This document shows positions 43,723 to 54,307 of a stretch of 64,000 nt of DNA, piece by piece. The first letter of the stretch is position 1, and the number at the start of each line of letters is the position of its first letter. The DNA lies in contig QCJH01000001.1 in NCBI GenBank assembly GCA_003216155.1, forward strand, positions 1 through 64,000, in the 5' to 3' direction. The position numbers and the translations under genes are program-made. The notes under the pieces were generated by a model. The model was not told the origin of the DNA, searched no databases, and saw only the letters and a program-made list of their open reading frames with translations. This DNA comes from Prochlorococcus sp. AG-409-A19 (lineage in GTDB: Bacteria > Cyanobacteriota > Cyanobacteriia > PCC-6307 > Cyanobiaceae).

Positions 43723-44892
43723 ATGTCACTAAATCTTAAGCGTTACGGTTCTTATGATTTTGATTATTTGGAGGAGATCATATCGAATTTTTTTACTTAT
43801 TCGAAACTCTTGTTTCTTGAATTAATTGAATCTGGAAACGTTAATGATACTTTTGTTTTTAAGATTATAGTTAATGATACCCCTTCTAAATATATCCTTC
43901 AACGTATTAATAACGATGTTTTTCCAAGGCCGGATTATGTCATTAATAATTTCCTTAAAATTAACAATCATATTAAAACAAAATACATTAACAATAATTT
44001 CTCACATATATCACATAATCTAAGATTTCCTGATCTAATTTCTACAATCGATGGCGATAGGCTTTTACATTTAGATGATGATTATTGGAGATGCCTTAGC
44101 TTTATTTCTTCGGCATCTTGTTATGAAACGATTGGAGGAGTTGATCAAGCTTATCAAATAGGTTACGGGCTTGGTCTATTTCATTATCTATTAGATGATT
44201 TCCCTTTTTCGACGCTAGATATAACTATAGATAAATTCCACAATCTGCCTTCTTATCTTTTGGCTTTTGATAAAGCTAATAACACATTAAATTCTTCCCA
44301 GACTCATCTATTGCCATTAAATAAATTATCTGCTCTTAAATCTAATCTTGATTTTGTTTTCTCAAATCGAGATAGATTCTTTTTAAATTACGAATTTATT
44401 CAATCATCGGGTTTAAGACCAAGGCTTATTCATGGAGATCCCAAGATTAGTAATTTTTTGATAGACGATCTTTCTAACAAGGTATCGTCTGTCATTGATT
44501 TGGATACTGTTTCTTATGGCCTGATCCAATTTGATTTGGCAGATTGCATTAGATCGTGTTGCAATAAAGCCGGTGAGGAACCTTCTAATATTAAGGATGT
44601 GTTTTTTGATGTGAGTTTATTTGAGTCATTGCTACGTGGATATTTCACAACAAATATAAAAAATCTTTCTGTTTTAGATATTGATTGCATACCTCTATGT
44701 ATAGAATTAATTCCTTTTGAGCTTGGTCTTAGATTCCTCACTGACTATATTGATAGTAATAGCTATTTTAAGGTATTATACCCATGTCAGAATCTTGATA
44801 GAGCTTGTGTTCAGTTTGAACTTGTTCAGCAGATTAGATCTAGACAAGATAAGATTATGTTAATAGTCAAAAATTTAGTTAAATCCATCTAA
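43723..44892 (+). CDS. APH-family sugar/small-molecule kinase
   Basis: This is a 389-residue phosphotransferase of the aminoglycoside/choline/N-acetylhexosamine kinase type. The catalytic loop LIHGDPKISNFL and the metal-binding DLDTVSYG (Asp) are both present, with the usual two-lobed pattern. The substrate is not known; closest in outline are NahK-like sugar kinases. It is first of a three-gene operon (44896 lies three bases after its stop), so it may serve cell-envelope carbohydrate metabolism with the lytic transglycosylase. Confidence 0.75.
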   Translation: MSLNLKRYGSYDFDYLEEIISNFFTYSKLLFLELIESGNVNDTFVFKIIVNDTPSKYILQRINNDVFPRPDYVINNFLKINNHIKTKYINNNFSHISHNLRFPDLISTIDGDRLLHLDDDYWRCLSFISSASCYETIGGVDQAYQIGYGLGLFHYLLDDFPFSTLDITIDKFHNLPSYLLAFDKANNTLNSSQTHLLPLNKLSALKSNLDFVFSNRDRFFLNYEFIQSSGLRPRLIHGDPKISNFLIDDLSNKVSSVIDLDTVSYGLIQFDLADCIRSCCNKAGEEPSNIKDVFFDVSLFESLLRGYFTTNIKNLSVLDIDCIPLCIELIPFELGLRFLTDYIDSNSYFKVLYPCQNLDRACVQFELVQQIRSRQDKIMLIVKNLVKSI

Positions 44893-44895
44893 AAT

Positions 44896-45462
44896 ATGGC
44901 AAGATTATCATTAATGACCAATAGGGTTTTTACCCTTAAACCTTTTAATCGTAATTCAAACACTAATTTTAAAGCCTCAGCGTCGTATTCCTGGCATAGA
45001 AGCAGAAAATTAGAAGTTTCATATAGTTTTATCTCAACTGTACCTAGTAGTCAATCATTGGTGAGATTTCCGCACTTTAAATCTATTCGAAAAAGAGGAG
45101 ATAATCTTCATCATAACACATGCTTTGAAGCATTTATCTCAATTCCTGGGGAAAAGAGATATTGGGAATTAAATGCCTCTCCTTCTGGAGAGTGGAACTT
45201 ATATTCCTTTTTAGATTATAGAAATGGTTTTAAGGAGGTTCAGACTATTAATCCACCAGAATTTTCATTACAAGTAAACGATTCTTTCTTTCTGTTTTAT
45301 TTATTTATTGATTTATATCCTTGGTTCGAATTTTCTGGAGAACCTGAATTGTCTTTAAATGTCGTTTTAAGACATATTGATTCATCTCTTAGTTATTGGT
45401 CTTTTTCCCATAATTCTACCCATCCCGATTTTCATGACAGGACTTGTTTTATAACACCATGA
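44896..45462 (+). CDS. DOMON-like domain protein
   Basis: This 188-residue protein has a beta-sandwich of the DOMON-like type: CFEAFISIPGEKRYWELNAS and SGEWNLYSFLDYRNGFKE (about 74-110) are the family core, which may bind a sugar or haem. It has no clear signal peptide. It is tightly packed: three bases after the kinase, and its stop overlaps the next start by four bases (ATGA). Confidence 0.65.
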   Translation: MARLSLMTNRVFTLKPFNRNSNTNFKASASYSWHRSRKLEVSYSFISTVPSSQSLVRFPHFKSIRKRGDNLHHNTCFEAFISIPGEKRYWELNASPSGEWNLYSFLDYRNGFKEVQTINPPEFSLQVNDSFFLFYLFIDLYPWFEFSGEPELSLNVVLRHIDSSLSYWSFSHNSTHPDFHDRTCFITP

Positions 45463-46460
45463 AAATCTATATAAAGCTCTTCTGTATTTCCTCTACTCAT
45501 GTATTTATTTTCTTATACATCCTTTCTTTGCGTTTGTTACCAATCTATGCTGGCAATAATATACAACCTTTAAATAATTTATCACAATTAGAAATTACGC
45601 TACCTATCTACCCCGGTCAACCTTTGATGCCAGATGGCCGTAATTACCCATTAGTCCCAAATGACCCCAAACTAATTTCCTCACTTATTGTAAAATTGGA
45701 GGGCTATTTTCAGGAAAAGGTTTCTTATTTATTAGATTTCCCCCAACTTGCTCATCAGCAACAGGTTATTTATAGGGTTTTATCAAGAAACCCTATTTTG
45801 GCAAATAATGTTTTGTCTCTATTGCCTGATAAATTTAGAAACATTGCATCACGGCATATAAATGCTAGAAAGCAATTTCTCAAATTGTCTACAAAATATC
45901 CACCTCCTAGACTTTTACCAGCCTGGAGAATAGTAAAGCCAGAAGCAGCAGAAAAACTACTAACCTATTACAAGAAGGCTGAAGCTTCAACTGGAATTCA
46001 ATGGCAGATTCTAGCTGCTATTAATTTAGTAGAAACGGGCATGGGTCGAATTTCCGGTGTTTCGAGTGCCAATGCTCAAGGCCCTATGCAATTTTTACCC
46101 TCTACTTGGAGCCTTAATGGAATTGGAATGGATGGGAATATTAATGATCCTCATGACTCCATTCAGGCAGCAGCACGATATTTGGTAAGCCGTGGAGGCT
46201 TGGAAGATATCCGTAAGGGTCTTTGGGGCTATAACAACAGTGATTATTACGGAACAGCAGTTTTGGAATATGCACGATTAATGATTGATAATCCTCTCTC
46301 TTACTATGCTTTCTATCACTGGGAAATCCACTACAAGGTTCCCTCAGGGGACCTATGGTTACCAGTTGGATACGACCAGGCAAAAAAAATTCCCATATCG
46401 ACGTACCTACATAATTTTCCAGCAAGCGCTCCTCCCGATTACCCTTCTTTTGTTAGATGA
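45459..46460 (+). CDS. Lytic transglycosylase (SLT domain)
   Basis: This 333-residue protein starts at the ATG at 45459, inside the end of the DOMON-like gene. An N-terminal signal/anchor helix (HVFIFLYILSLRLLPIYAG) precedes the catalytic domain: the Glu in LAAINLVETGMGR and the motif SSANAQGPMQFLPSTWS are typical of Slt-type enzymes. It cleaves peptidoglycan between MurNAc and GlcNAc with formation of anhydro-MurNAc. It probably remodels the cell wall from the periplasmic side. Confidence 0.85.
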   Translation: MKIYIKLFCISSTHVFIFLYILSLRLLPIYAGNNIQPLNNLSQLEITLPIYPGQPLMPDGRNYPLVPNDPKLISSLIVKLEGYFQEKVSYLLDFPQLAHQQQVIYRVLSRNPILANNVLSLLPDKFRNIASRHINARKQFLKLSTKYPPPRLLPAWRIVKPEAAEKLLTYYKKAEASTGIQWQILAAINLVETGMGRISGVSSANAQGPMQFLPSTWSLNGIGMDGNINDPHDSIQAAARYLVSRGGLEDIRKGLWGYNNSDYYGTAVLEYARLMIDNPLSYYAFYHWEIHYKVPSGDLWLPVGYDQAKKIPISTYLHNFPASAPPDYPSFVR

Positions 46461-46469
46461 AAACTCAGC

Positions 46470-47162
46470 GTGGCAAAAGAAACGACTCCTCGTGCTGACG
46501 AACTAAAAGCTCTTGGCTGGTCGACTGATGAAGTCTCTCGCTATGCAGAACTTTGGGATTATCGTCAGCGTTGGGGGGCTATCAACCTTGAAAGGGATGA
46601 TCGGCTTTTCCTTAGGAAAGCCGAATCAGCTCTTCCTAAAATAGTTTCAGGCAAGGCTCCTGCCCGAAAGGATCTAAAGGAAAAGTCTTACTACCGATGG
46701 CTTTCTTTTTATCTAGAATCTATGAACCAAGCTGAGAAGCTATTTGAAATTCCAATTGGTGCCCGAGGTATTTGGCCAATTCTAGTAGAGGAGGAATTGA
46801 GAATACTTGAATACTATCAACCAGTTTTGGGTCTACCAGATACCTTAAAAGCTAAAGGCCTGTTTTCAGTTCGTGAATCAATTATAGAAACTGCTAAATC
46901 CAACTATGCTGAAGTACTGCTGTTAAAAAATTTCGATTTTGCTGCTCCACTAGAGGAATTAAAAGCTAAGGAATCGACCAAGTGGTTACCTTTAAGAAAT
47001 GAGGACTCTATTGATGATAAAAGCTACCCAGTACTCACATCAGATTCTGTTCAGGACTTTCGTATTGAAGTGTGGGCTAAATTAATTGATTATATCCCTA
47101 CAACTCTTCCTTCGTTATCTGATACAGATAAACCTAAACCTCCAGTTGATTGGAGTCCGTAA
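46470..47162 (+). CDS. Conserved cyanobacterial protein, function unknown
   Basis: This 230-residue soluble protein starts at a GTG (46470), nine bases after the lytic transglycosylase stop. The start reads MAKETTPRADELKALGWSTD, followed by a long, mostly helical body with many Trp and Tyr (SYYRWLSFYLESMNQAEKLF). It ends in a Pro-rich tail KPKPPVDWSP. The regularity suggests a conserved protein of cyanobacteria, but no domain is recognised. It sits between envelope and methionine genes. Confidence 0.6.
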   Translation: MAKETTPRADELKALGWSTDEVSRYAELWDYRQRWGAINLERDDRLFLRKAESALPKIVSGKAPARKDLKEKSYYRWLSFYLESMNQAEKLFEIPIGARGIWPILVEEELRILEYYQPVLGLPDTLKAKGLFSVRESIIETAKSNYAEVLLLKNFDFAAPLEELKAKESTKWLPLRNEDSIDDKSYPVLTSDSVQDFRIEVWAKLIDYIPTTLPSLSDTDKPKPPVDWSP

Positions 47163-47190
47163 TGCCTTTCTTTAGCTAGAACGTAAGTAG

Positions 47191-48534
<1,344 letters not shown>

Positions 48535-48548
48535 CTAAGGAGAATCTT

Positions 48549-49442
48549 ATGGCTTTAATCCTTCCTCGCAGTTATCATAAAATTGCTGCAGTGGAAAGGA
48601 ACCGTATCTCTTGGATCGAGCCTGATCTAGCAATACGTCAGGACATAAGACCCTTGAGAATTGGCATACTAAATATAATGCCTTTAGGTAAACAATATGA
48701 ATTTAATCTGTTGCACCCTTTAGGACTTTCCCCTTTACAAATAGAACCAATTTGGATCCGATTAAGTAGTCATTCATATAAAACATGGGATATTGCTCAT
48801 CTAGATTCTCTTTACGTTAATTGGGAAGAGGCTATGAATCCTAAACCCCTTGATGGGTTAATTATCACAGGGGCACCAGTTGAACATATACCTTTTGAAC
48901 AAGTAAATTATTGGACTGAGCTTGTCAAATTAATAGAAGAGGCAAGAAGTAGATGTGCTAGCACTTTGGGGCTATGTTGGGCTGGTTTTGCATTAGCTTA
49001 TTTAGCAGGTGTTGAAAAGGTTACATTTAAACAAAAGCTTTTTGGTGTTTATCCTTTACGCAGCTTAGTACCTGGTCACCCACTTATGGGTACACAAGAT
49101 GATCAATTTTTATGTCCCCAGAGTCGTTATGCAGGTTTACCAGATAGTTCTATGGAGGCATGTCAAAGACAGGGTAAATTACGCTTATTAGCGCACGGAG
49201 AAAAAGTCGGTTATACAATTTTTGAAACTACTGATCAACGTCAGTTAATGCATTTAGGTCATCCTGAATACAATGCTGGACGCCTTTTAGCTGAAATGGA
49301 AAGAGATAAAGCGAGAGGCGACGTTCCTCCTCCTGAAAACTTTGACCCTGATAATAAACAAACTTCTTGGAGGTCTCATCGTAATTTGCTATTTCAGCAA
49401 TGGTTATGGTTTTGCTATCAAAGAGTTAGTTTACTTGGTTAG
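48549..49442 (+). CDS. metA: Homoserine O-acyltransferase MetA
   Basis: This 297-residue enzyme is of the MetA family. The Cys nucleophile lies in LGLCWAGFALAYLAGV, the catalytic His-x-Glu in LGHPEYN, and the N-terminal IGILNIMPLGKQYEFNLLHP is characteristic. MetA proteins use succinyl- or acetyl-CoA; pairing with MetY makes acetyl transfer the more natural guess, and substrate cannot be read from motifs with certainty. Same operon as metY. Confidence 0.9.
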   Translation: MALILPRSYHKIAAVERNRISWIEPDLAIRQDIRPLRIGILNIMPLGKQYEFNLLHPLGLSPLQIEPIWIRLSSHSYKTWDIAHLDSLYVNWEEAMNPKPLDGLIITGAPVEHIPFEQVNYWTELVKLIEEARSRCASTLGLCWAGFALAYLAGVEKVTFKQKLFGVYPLRSLVPGHPLMGTQDDQFLCPQSRYAGLPDSSMEACQRQGKLRLLAHGEKVGYTIFETTDQRQLMHLGHPEYNAGRLLAEMERDKARGDVPPPENFDPDNKQTSWRSHRNLLFQQWLWFCYQRVSLLG

Positions 49443-49502
49443 TTCATAAATTTCTAACTATGGTGATTCAATGAATTATAATTTAGAACTGTTTTATCAC
49501 TT

Positions 49503-51188
49503 TTAAGGTAGGCGTTTAAGCTGTTGAATAACAGATTCAACAGTAGTATTTTCATGGAATTTAATTACTGAAGATAGTTCCTTTTGAGTTAGTTCCTCTG
49601 CCCAAATCTTCTGTGAATTGTAAATATCAAAGTCTGCTTCAGATGGCTCATTTCTTACAAACTTTCTTTGTTGCAGTCTGGCTTTTGCCGTTTCTATTGA
49701 ACATTCACATGTAATGATCACAAATTTGACATGCAATTCATCAGCTAAATTACTCATTCTTGACCTTTCTTCTTCTTTGAGAAATGCAGCATCTATTATT
49801 GTGTTAAAGCCCCCTTTAAGACAAGATATAGCAAGTCTTGGTAACTGTTCACCAAACAACCAATTGGTAACAGCTTGATCATACCTGTCAACCTTAAATT
49901 CAGGACTTCTCATTTGGTCGTTAAATAGGGACAATTTCATCCCTAGATCTTTTTGAATCGGAAGTAAGCCAAATGCACGTCTTCTCTCAGTATCAGACCT
50001 TATTCTAATAGCTCCTATTTGATAGCTAATCCTTTCACTTACAAAAGATTTGCCACTACCGCTTAGGCCATGCATAATTATCAACATTAAATTATTGTCT
50101 TTTATAGTTATTTTTGAATCATGCAAGTATTTATTCAGATTTTCAATCAGTTTTGATTCGTCCTTCTCTTGACTCGGCCCATTTTTTTCCTTACTAACTA
50201 CTTGCTTGTACCTAAGCCCTAATACTTTTGCTCTTACTAATGCTCTATAAATAGAGTAGAACTTATAAAGTATAAGACCATGATAATCACCTGTCTCTTC
50301 TAGCCATGTATTAAGTAATGCATTGGACAAAGTATCTACTCCACGAACTCTAAAGTCCATGACTAAAAAAACAATTTCACTAATTGGATCTATCCACCTT
50401 AGTTTCTGATTGAAATCTATAGCATCAAAAGCTTCGAGACTTATGTTTCCTTCTAGATAAATATTTTCTGAATGTAAATCACCATGGCATTCACGTATTG
50501 TTCCAGCTTTCATTCTCCTATTGAATTCTTCTTCAAGAAATAGAGTCTTATTGTCAATCCACTCTTTACTTAATTTTATTTTTCTCATTGATAATTTCTC
50601 AAGACCGAGCTTGGATAAAATATTTATATTTTCATTTGCAGGCTCTATAGTTGTATTCATTTGTATATGATTATTTGGAATTTTTTTATCGCACTTTGAT
50701 AAATGGAAATTTGCTAACTTTCTAGCTAGATTTTTAATTGCATTCATCTCAACTTTATCTTTATCAATTAAATTGCTTAAAAGTTTATCCGAATCAAACT
50801 GTTTCATTTTTACCGCTACTTCTGTGCAATCATGTGTTTGGAAGTTCCAATTACTCAGGCCTAAATCCTTTATAATATATCTGTCAGAAATTAATTTTAT
50901 TGCACATAGACCTAAATAAAGATTTGGAGCAAGCCTCCTGTTTAACCTTATTTCTTCTTTTGAATAGTTAACTCTTTTCTCTAGAGTACTACAATCACAG
51001 TATCCAAAATTTATAGCCTTCTTTATTTTATATGCATATAATCCTGTAAGTATTATCCATGAAATATGAGTTTCAATTATCTCTATATGATCTACTGGGT
51101 GTTTAAAACATCTTTGGGCTATCAGATTCTCTATTAAGGAAGAATTCTGAGAATCAGAGCTTTCTTTATAAGTTTCTCTGCTTTTCAT
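49503..51188 (-). CDS. Bifunctional APH-type kinase / AAA ATP-binding protein
   Basis: This 561-residue protein fuses two kinases. The N-terminal half is an aminoglycoside-phosphotransferase domain (ECHGDLHSENIYLEG, and AFDAIDFNQKLRWIDPISEI). The C-terminal half is a P-loop kinase (MHGLSGSGKSFVSE, then IRSDTERRRAFG), as in the AAA_33 group. The same fusion exists widely in bacteria, without a known role. The C-terminal domain may phosphorylate a small molecule or protein. Confidence 0.78.
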   Translation of the reverse strand: MKSRETYKESSDSQNSSLIENLIAQRCFKHPVDHIEIIETHISWIILTGLYAYKIKKAINFGYCDCSTLEKRVNYSKEEIRLNRRLAPNLYLGLCAIKLISDRYIIKDLGLSNWNFQTHDCTEVAVKMKQFDSDKLLSNLIDKDKVEMNAIKNLARKLANFHLSKCDKKIPNNHIQMNTTIEPANENINILSKLGLEKLSMRKIKLSKEWIDNKTLFLEEEFNRRMKAGTIRECHGDLHSENIYLEGNISLEAFDAIDFNQKLRWIDPISEIVFLVMDFRVRGVDTLSNALLNTWLEETGDYHGLILYKFYSIYRALVRAKVLGLRYKQVVSKEKNGPSQEKDESKLIENLNKYLHDSKITIKDNNLMLIIMHGLSGSGKSFVSERISYQIGAIRIRSDTERRRAFGLLPIQKDLGMKLSLFNDQMRSPEFKVDRYDQAVTNWLFGEQLPRLAISCLKGGFNTIIDAAFLKEEERSRMSNLADELHVKFVIITCECSIETAKARLQQRKFVRNEPSEADFDIYNSQKIWAEELTQKELSSVIKFHENTTVESVIQQLKRLP

Positions 51189-51274
51189 TTTAGACGCTTT
51201 GCTTATAAGGCTTACATTAAATTATTTTAATTCTATTATAGCTATTATTATAATTGTATTGTTTTAGTATAAGT

Positions 51275-51847
51275 ATGTATCTTATGAAATATCTTCCTTG
51301 GGAACATAAGCGAGAATGGATGAAGTATCCTGTAACAAGTATTTGGAAAAAGAAAATAATTGGTTCTGTGTCTTGGGAACAGCCACAAATTATGATTTTT
51401 GGTCGAAGTCATATCGTTCCTAGATATACAGCTTTCTTAGGAGATAAGAATGTTAAATACAAGTATAGTGGAGTGGAAAATGTTGCAAATGGTTGGCCAA
51501 TTTGGTTTTTACCACTATTGCAAGATGTAAATTCATTCTCGAATACAGATTTTAATGGTTGTTTATTAAATCTGTATAGATCTGGTATAGACAAGATGGG
51601 GTGGCATTCTGATAATGAACCAGAAATTGATCAGAAATCAGATATATTTTCTTTATCGTTGGGTTCTACTAGAGATTTTGCTTTTAAGAATCGTATTTCA
51701 GGGCATAGATTTGATTTGAATTTATGCGATGGTGATTTGTTGATTATGCGAGCTGGTTGCCAAGAGGAATGGGTACATTCCTTGCCTGTACGGAAGAGAG
51801 TGAAGGGCTCTAGGATTAACCTAACCTTCCGAAGATTTGTTGATTGA
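51275..51847 (+). CDS. AlkB-like 2-oxoglutarate/Fe(II) dioxygenase
   Basis: This encodes 190 residues from the ATG at 51275 (a TTG at 51254 is also in frame). The facial triad is visible: His and Asp in MGWHSDNEPEID and His in CQEEWVHSLPVRKRV. The arginine for 2-oxoglutarate is in GSRINLTFRRFV. The family removes alkyl groups from DNA or RNA bases by oxidation. The protein is typical of small AlkB homologues. Its strand opposes both neighbours. Confidence 0.82.
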   Translation: MYLMKYLPWEHKREWMKYPVTSIWKKKIIGSVSWEQPQIMIFGRSHIVPRYTAFLGDKNVKYKYSGVENVANGWPIWFLPLLQDVNSFSNTDFNGCLLNLYRSGIDKMGWHSDNEPEIDQKSDIFSLSLGSTRDFAFKNRISGHRFDLNLCDGDLLIMRAGCQEEWVHSLPVRKRVKGSRINLTFRRFVD

Positions 51848-51947
51848 CTTTTACTTAACAATAATCATGGGAAATCCTGAAGGATTCATGTCATTTATTG
51901 GGTTTTAAATCTTTGCTTTATTTATTATTGTCTAGGTAGTTTTATAT

Positions 51948-52226
51948 TCATTCATTCTTATTGCTTGCTTCTGATTCAGCTTTTTTGGCATCTGATTCTG
52001 CTTTGGCTTTGGCCTTAGCTTTAGCCTCTGCTTCTGCCTTGGCTTTTGCTTCTGCCTCAGCTTTTGCCTTGGCCTCTGCTTCCGCTCTTGCCTTGGCTTC
52101 AGCTATTGCTGCTTGTTGAGCCGCATACCCTTTGTATGTTGTGCTGTCGAAGAACTTGAGTAGACCAATTAGGATGGGTACATGGGCTAGGCCACCTGTA
52201 ACCACAGTGAATGTGCTGTAAGCCAT
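51948..52226 (-). CDS. Membrane-anchored protein with Ala/Glu/Lys repeat
   Basis: This 92-residue protein has an N-terminal hydrophobic segment (FTVVTGGLAHVPILIGLLKF, 6-25). It is followed by a low-complexity stretch of alternating Ala with Glu or Lys (for example AEAKAKAEAEAKAKAEAEAK), then SDAKKAES. The repeat would form one long charged helix, like the stalks of TolA-type proteins. The DNA is a degenerate 18-24-bp tandem pattern. It is probably real because the N-terminus is well formed; no function is known. Confidence 0.55.
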   Translation of the reverse strand: MAYSTFTVVTGGLAHVPILIGLLKFFDSTTYKGYAAQQAAIAEAKARAEAEAKAKAEAEAKAKAEAEAKAKAKAKAESDAKKAESEASNKNE

Positions 52227-52416
52227 AATTTTTTAGCTTATTTCATCCCATAGTACATCGAAATTCCATCTCATCATTTTTAAATAAATATAGGCTTCTT
52301 ATTTCTTAGAGTCATGTTCCTTTTCTTAATAGGATCGATAATGAACCTTTCATTAACTGTTGCGGTTTAAGCGGATTATGACGGATTGTTTGGTTGGCTG
52401 GTAGATCTCTCTTTTT

Positions 52417-53157
52417 CTACATCATTTGATTGAGGAACTTTCTACTTCGTTCTTCACTTGCATTGCTAAAGAAAACTTGAGGTGGAGATGTTTCAATCAC
52501 CTTGCCTTCATCCATAAAGAGAACACGGTCTGAAACCTCTTTGGCAAATGATATTTCGTGTGTTACAACAACCATTGTCATTCCTTTGTTTGCAAGAACT
52601 CTCATAGCTTCCAGTACTTCTTTAACCCTTTCTGGATCTAATGCACTTGTTGGTTCATCAAACAGCATGACTTCTGGTTCAAGTGCTAGAGCTCTTGCTA
52701 TGGCAACACGTTGCTGTTGTCCTCCACTTAACTGATTTGGATATTTATGCGCTTGTTCTTCGATACCCATTTGTTTTAGCAGTTGTAGTGCATGCGTCCT
52801 TGCTTCATTTTTACTAATTAGTTTTACACGAATAGGTGCAAGGGTAATATTTTCAATGATAGATAGATGAGGAAATAGGTTGAATTGTTGAAAGACCATT
52901 CCAACCCTGCGACGTATATGTCTTATATTTCTTTCTTCATAGTCAGCGGTTAATGGTATGCCTAGGATTTCTAGTCTTCCGCTATCAATAGGTTCAAGAC
53001 CATTGAATGTTCTTATTAATGTGCTTTTGCCTGATCCTGAAGGTCCCATAACCACAAGGACTTCTCCTTTATCAACGCTTAATGAAACCTGGTTTAACGC
53101 TGGATGGTTATTACCAAAAGTTTTGAACAGATTTTTAGCGATAATTGCTTTTACCAT
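52417..53157 (-). CDS. aapP: Amino-acid ABC transporter ATPase (AapP/GlnQ type)
   Basis: This 246-residue ATPase has Walker A GPSGSGKST (38-46), signature LSGGQQQRVAIARAL and Walker B VMLFDEP. It is close to GlnQ/HisP/AapP, with VVTHEISFAKEVSDRV after the D-loop. It energises the importer made of the three genes upstream, which it follows by one base. Cyanobacteria call the same system NatFGH-BgtA. Confidence 0.9.
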   Translation of the reverse strand: MVKAIIAKNLFKTFGNNHPALNQVSLSVDKGEVLVVMGPSGSGKSTLIRTFNGLEPIDSGRLEILGIPLTADYEERNIRHIRRRVGMVFQQFNLFPHLSIIENITLAPIRVKLISKNEARTHALQLLKQMGIEEQAHKYPNQLSGGQQQRVAIARALALEPEVMLFDEPTSALDPERVKEVLEAMRVLANKGMTMVVVTHEISFAKEVSDRVLFMDEGKVIETSPPQVFFSNASEERSRKFLNQMM

Positions 53158-53158
53158 T

Positions 53159-54184
53159 TTATTCTGCTTTTGATGTTGTAATAGGATTTAATCGCTTTTC
53201 AAGACTGCGTGATAATAATGCTATAGATGTACACGATAGCCAATAAACTAATGCTATGAATATGTATATCTCAAGGTAGTAACCCATGAAATCTGGATTC
53301 GCAAGCAGGCTTCTTGTGATTCCTAGTAGTTCTACTAAGCCCAATATAGCCATTAAGCTTGTGTTTTGAAGCAATCCTACTGCTTGATTAGTAAGAGCAG
53401 GAATTGAAATTCTAATTGCTTGTGGTAATAGGATTAGTTGAAATGTTTGTCGTTGACTTAGCCCTAGAGCTTCGGATGCTTCAATTTGAGATCTTGAGAT
53501 CGACTGGAGACCTCCTCTGACGTCCTCAGCTACATAGGCAGATACAAATAAGGCGAAAGCTAGAATTGCCCTTACAACCCTATTTATCCCGATATCAATA
53601 GGAAGAAACAACGGAATTAGTAATTGTCCAAAAAAGAGGACGGCTATTAACGGAACAGATCTCATTATGTCTATATATAGCTTACATAATCTATTTACCA
53701 TTTTGAGTTTGCTTTGACGCCCTATTGCCAAAAGTATTCCTATTGGAAGTGCTATTGCAGCACTTGAAACGGTTAGAATAAGGGTAAGTGCTAATCCTCC
53801 CCAATAACGTGTTGGAATAGGAGTCAGGAAAAGGCCTCCAGCCAGCATAAATATTCCAATTGGTAGGATTAAAAGCCAGCCTAAAGGTAATAATTTATTT
53901 GAATAGTTATTTCTTGGTATTACAAAAGAAAAAATCATAATAATAGTCAATAAGCCGAACCATATTGTTGGCCTCCATATCTCTTTCTCTGGGTAACTTC
54001 CGAATGCAATAATTGAGAGATTCTTGGTGACTACAGACCAATCTGCAATAAATACTAACCAGTTAAATAGTTGATTAAATATTATTGCTATTAGGTAGAG
54101 TAATACGAAGGATGCAATTGTATCGAACTTGCTTGCTAATAGATTTTTCTTAATGATTCTCCAGGCTAGATTTTTATATTTCAT
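53159..54184 (-). CDS. aapM: Amino-acid ABC transporter permease (AapM type)
   Basis: This 341-residue polytopic protein has five to eight hydrophobic segments. The C-terminal His/Glu/Gln-permease region carries LPQAIRISIPALTNQAVGLL, and EASEALGLSQRQ is the EAA-type loop for ATPase contact. The long N-terminal extension of extra helices is a feature of AapM. A 123-bp gap separates it from aapQ, wider than other gaps in the operon. Confidence 0.85.
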   Translation of the reverse strand: MKYKNLAWRIIKKNLLASKFDTIASFVLLYLIAIIFNQLFNWLVFIADWSVVTKNLSIIAFGSYPEKEIWRPTIWFGLLTIIMIFSFVIPRNNYSNKLLPLGWLLILPIGIFMLAGGLFLTPIPTRYWGGLALTLILTVSSAAIALPIGILLAIGRQSKLKMVNRLCKLYIDIMRSVPLIAVLFFGQLLIPLFLPIDIGINRVVRAILAFALFVSAYVAEDVRGGLQSISRSQIEASEALGLSQRQTFQLILLPQAIRISIPALTNQAVGLLQNTSLMAILGLVELLGITRSLLANPDFMGYYLEIYIFIALVYWLSCTSIALLSRSLEKRLNPITTSKAE

Positions 54185-54307
54185 AGCTACTAAAAAGAAA
54201 TATTGTATGAGATTTCATTTATTTGCCTGAAATGTAGTTTTAACATAATGTGGATGGTGAGTCTACGATCTTAGATAGATTTCATGTAGCCAGAAGTACA
54301 TAGTCAA

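Noticed and set aside
52000..52120. Tandem DNA repeat as a CRISPR or satellite
   Set aside because: It is the coding sequence of an Ala/Glu/Lys helix; units are not identical and have no spacers.
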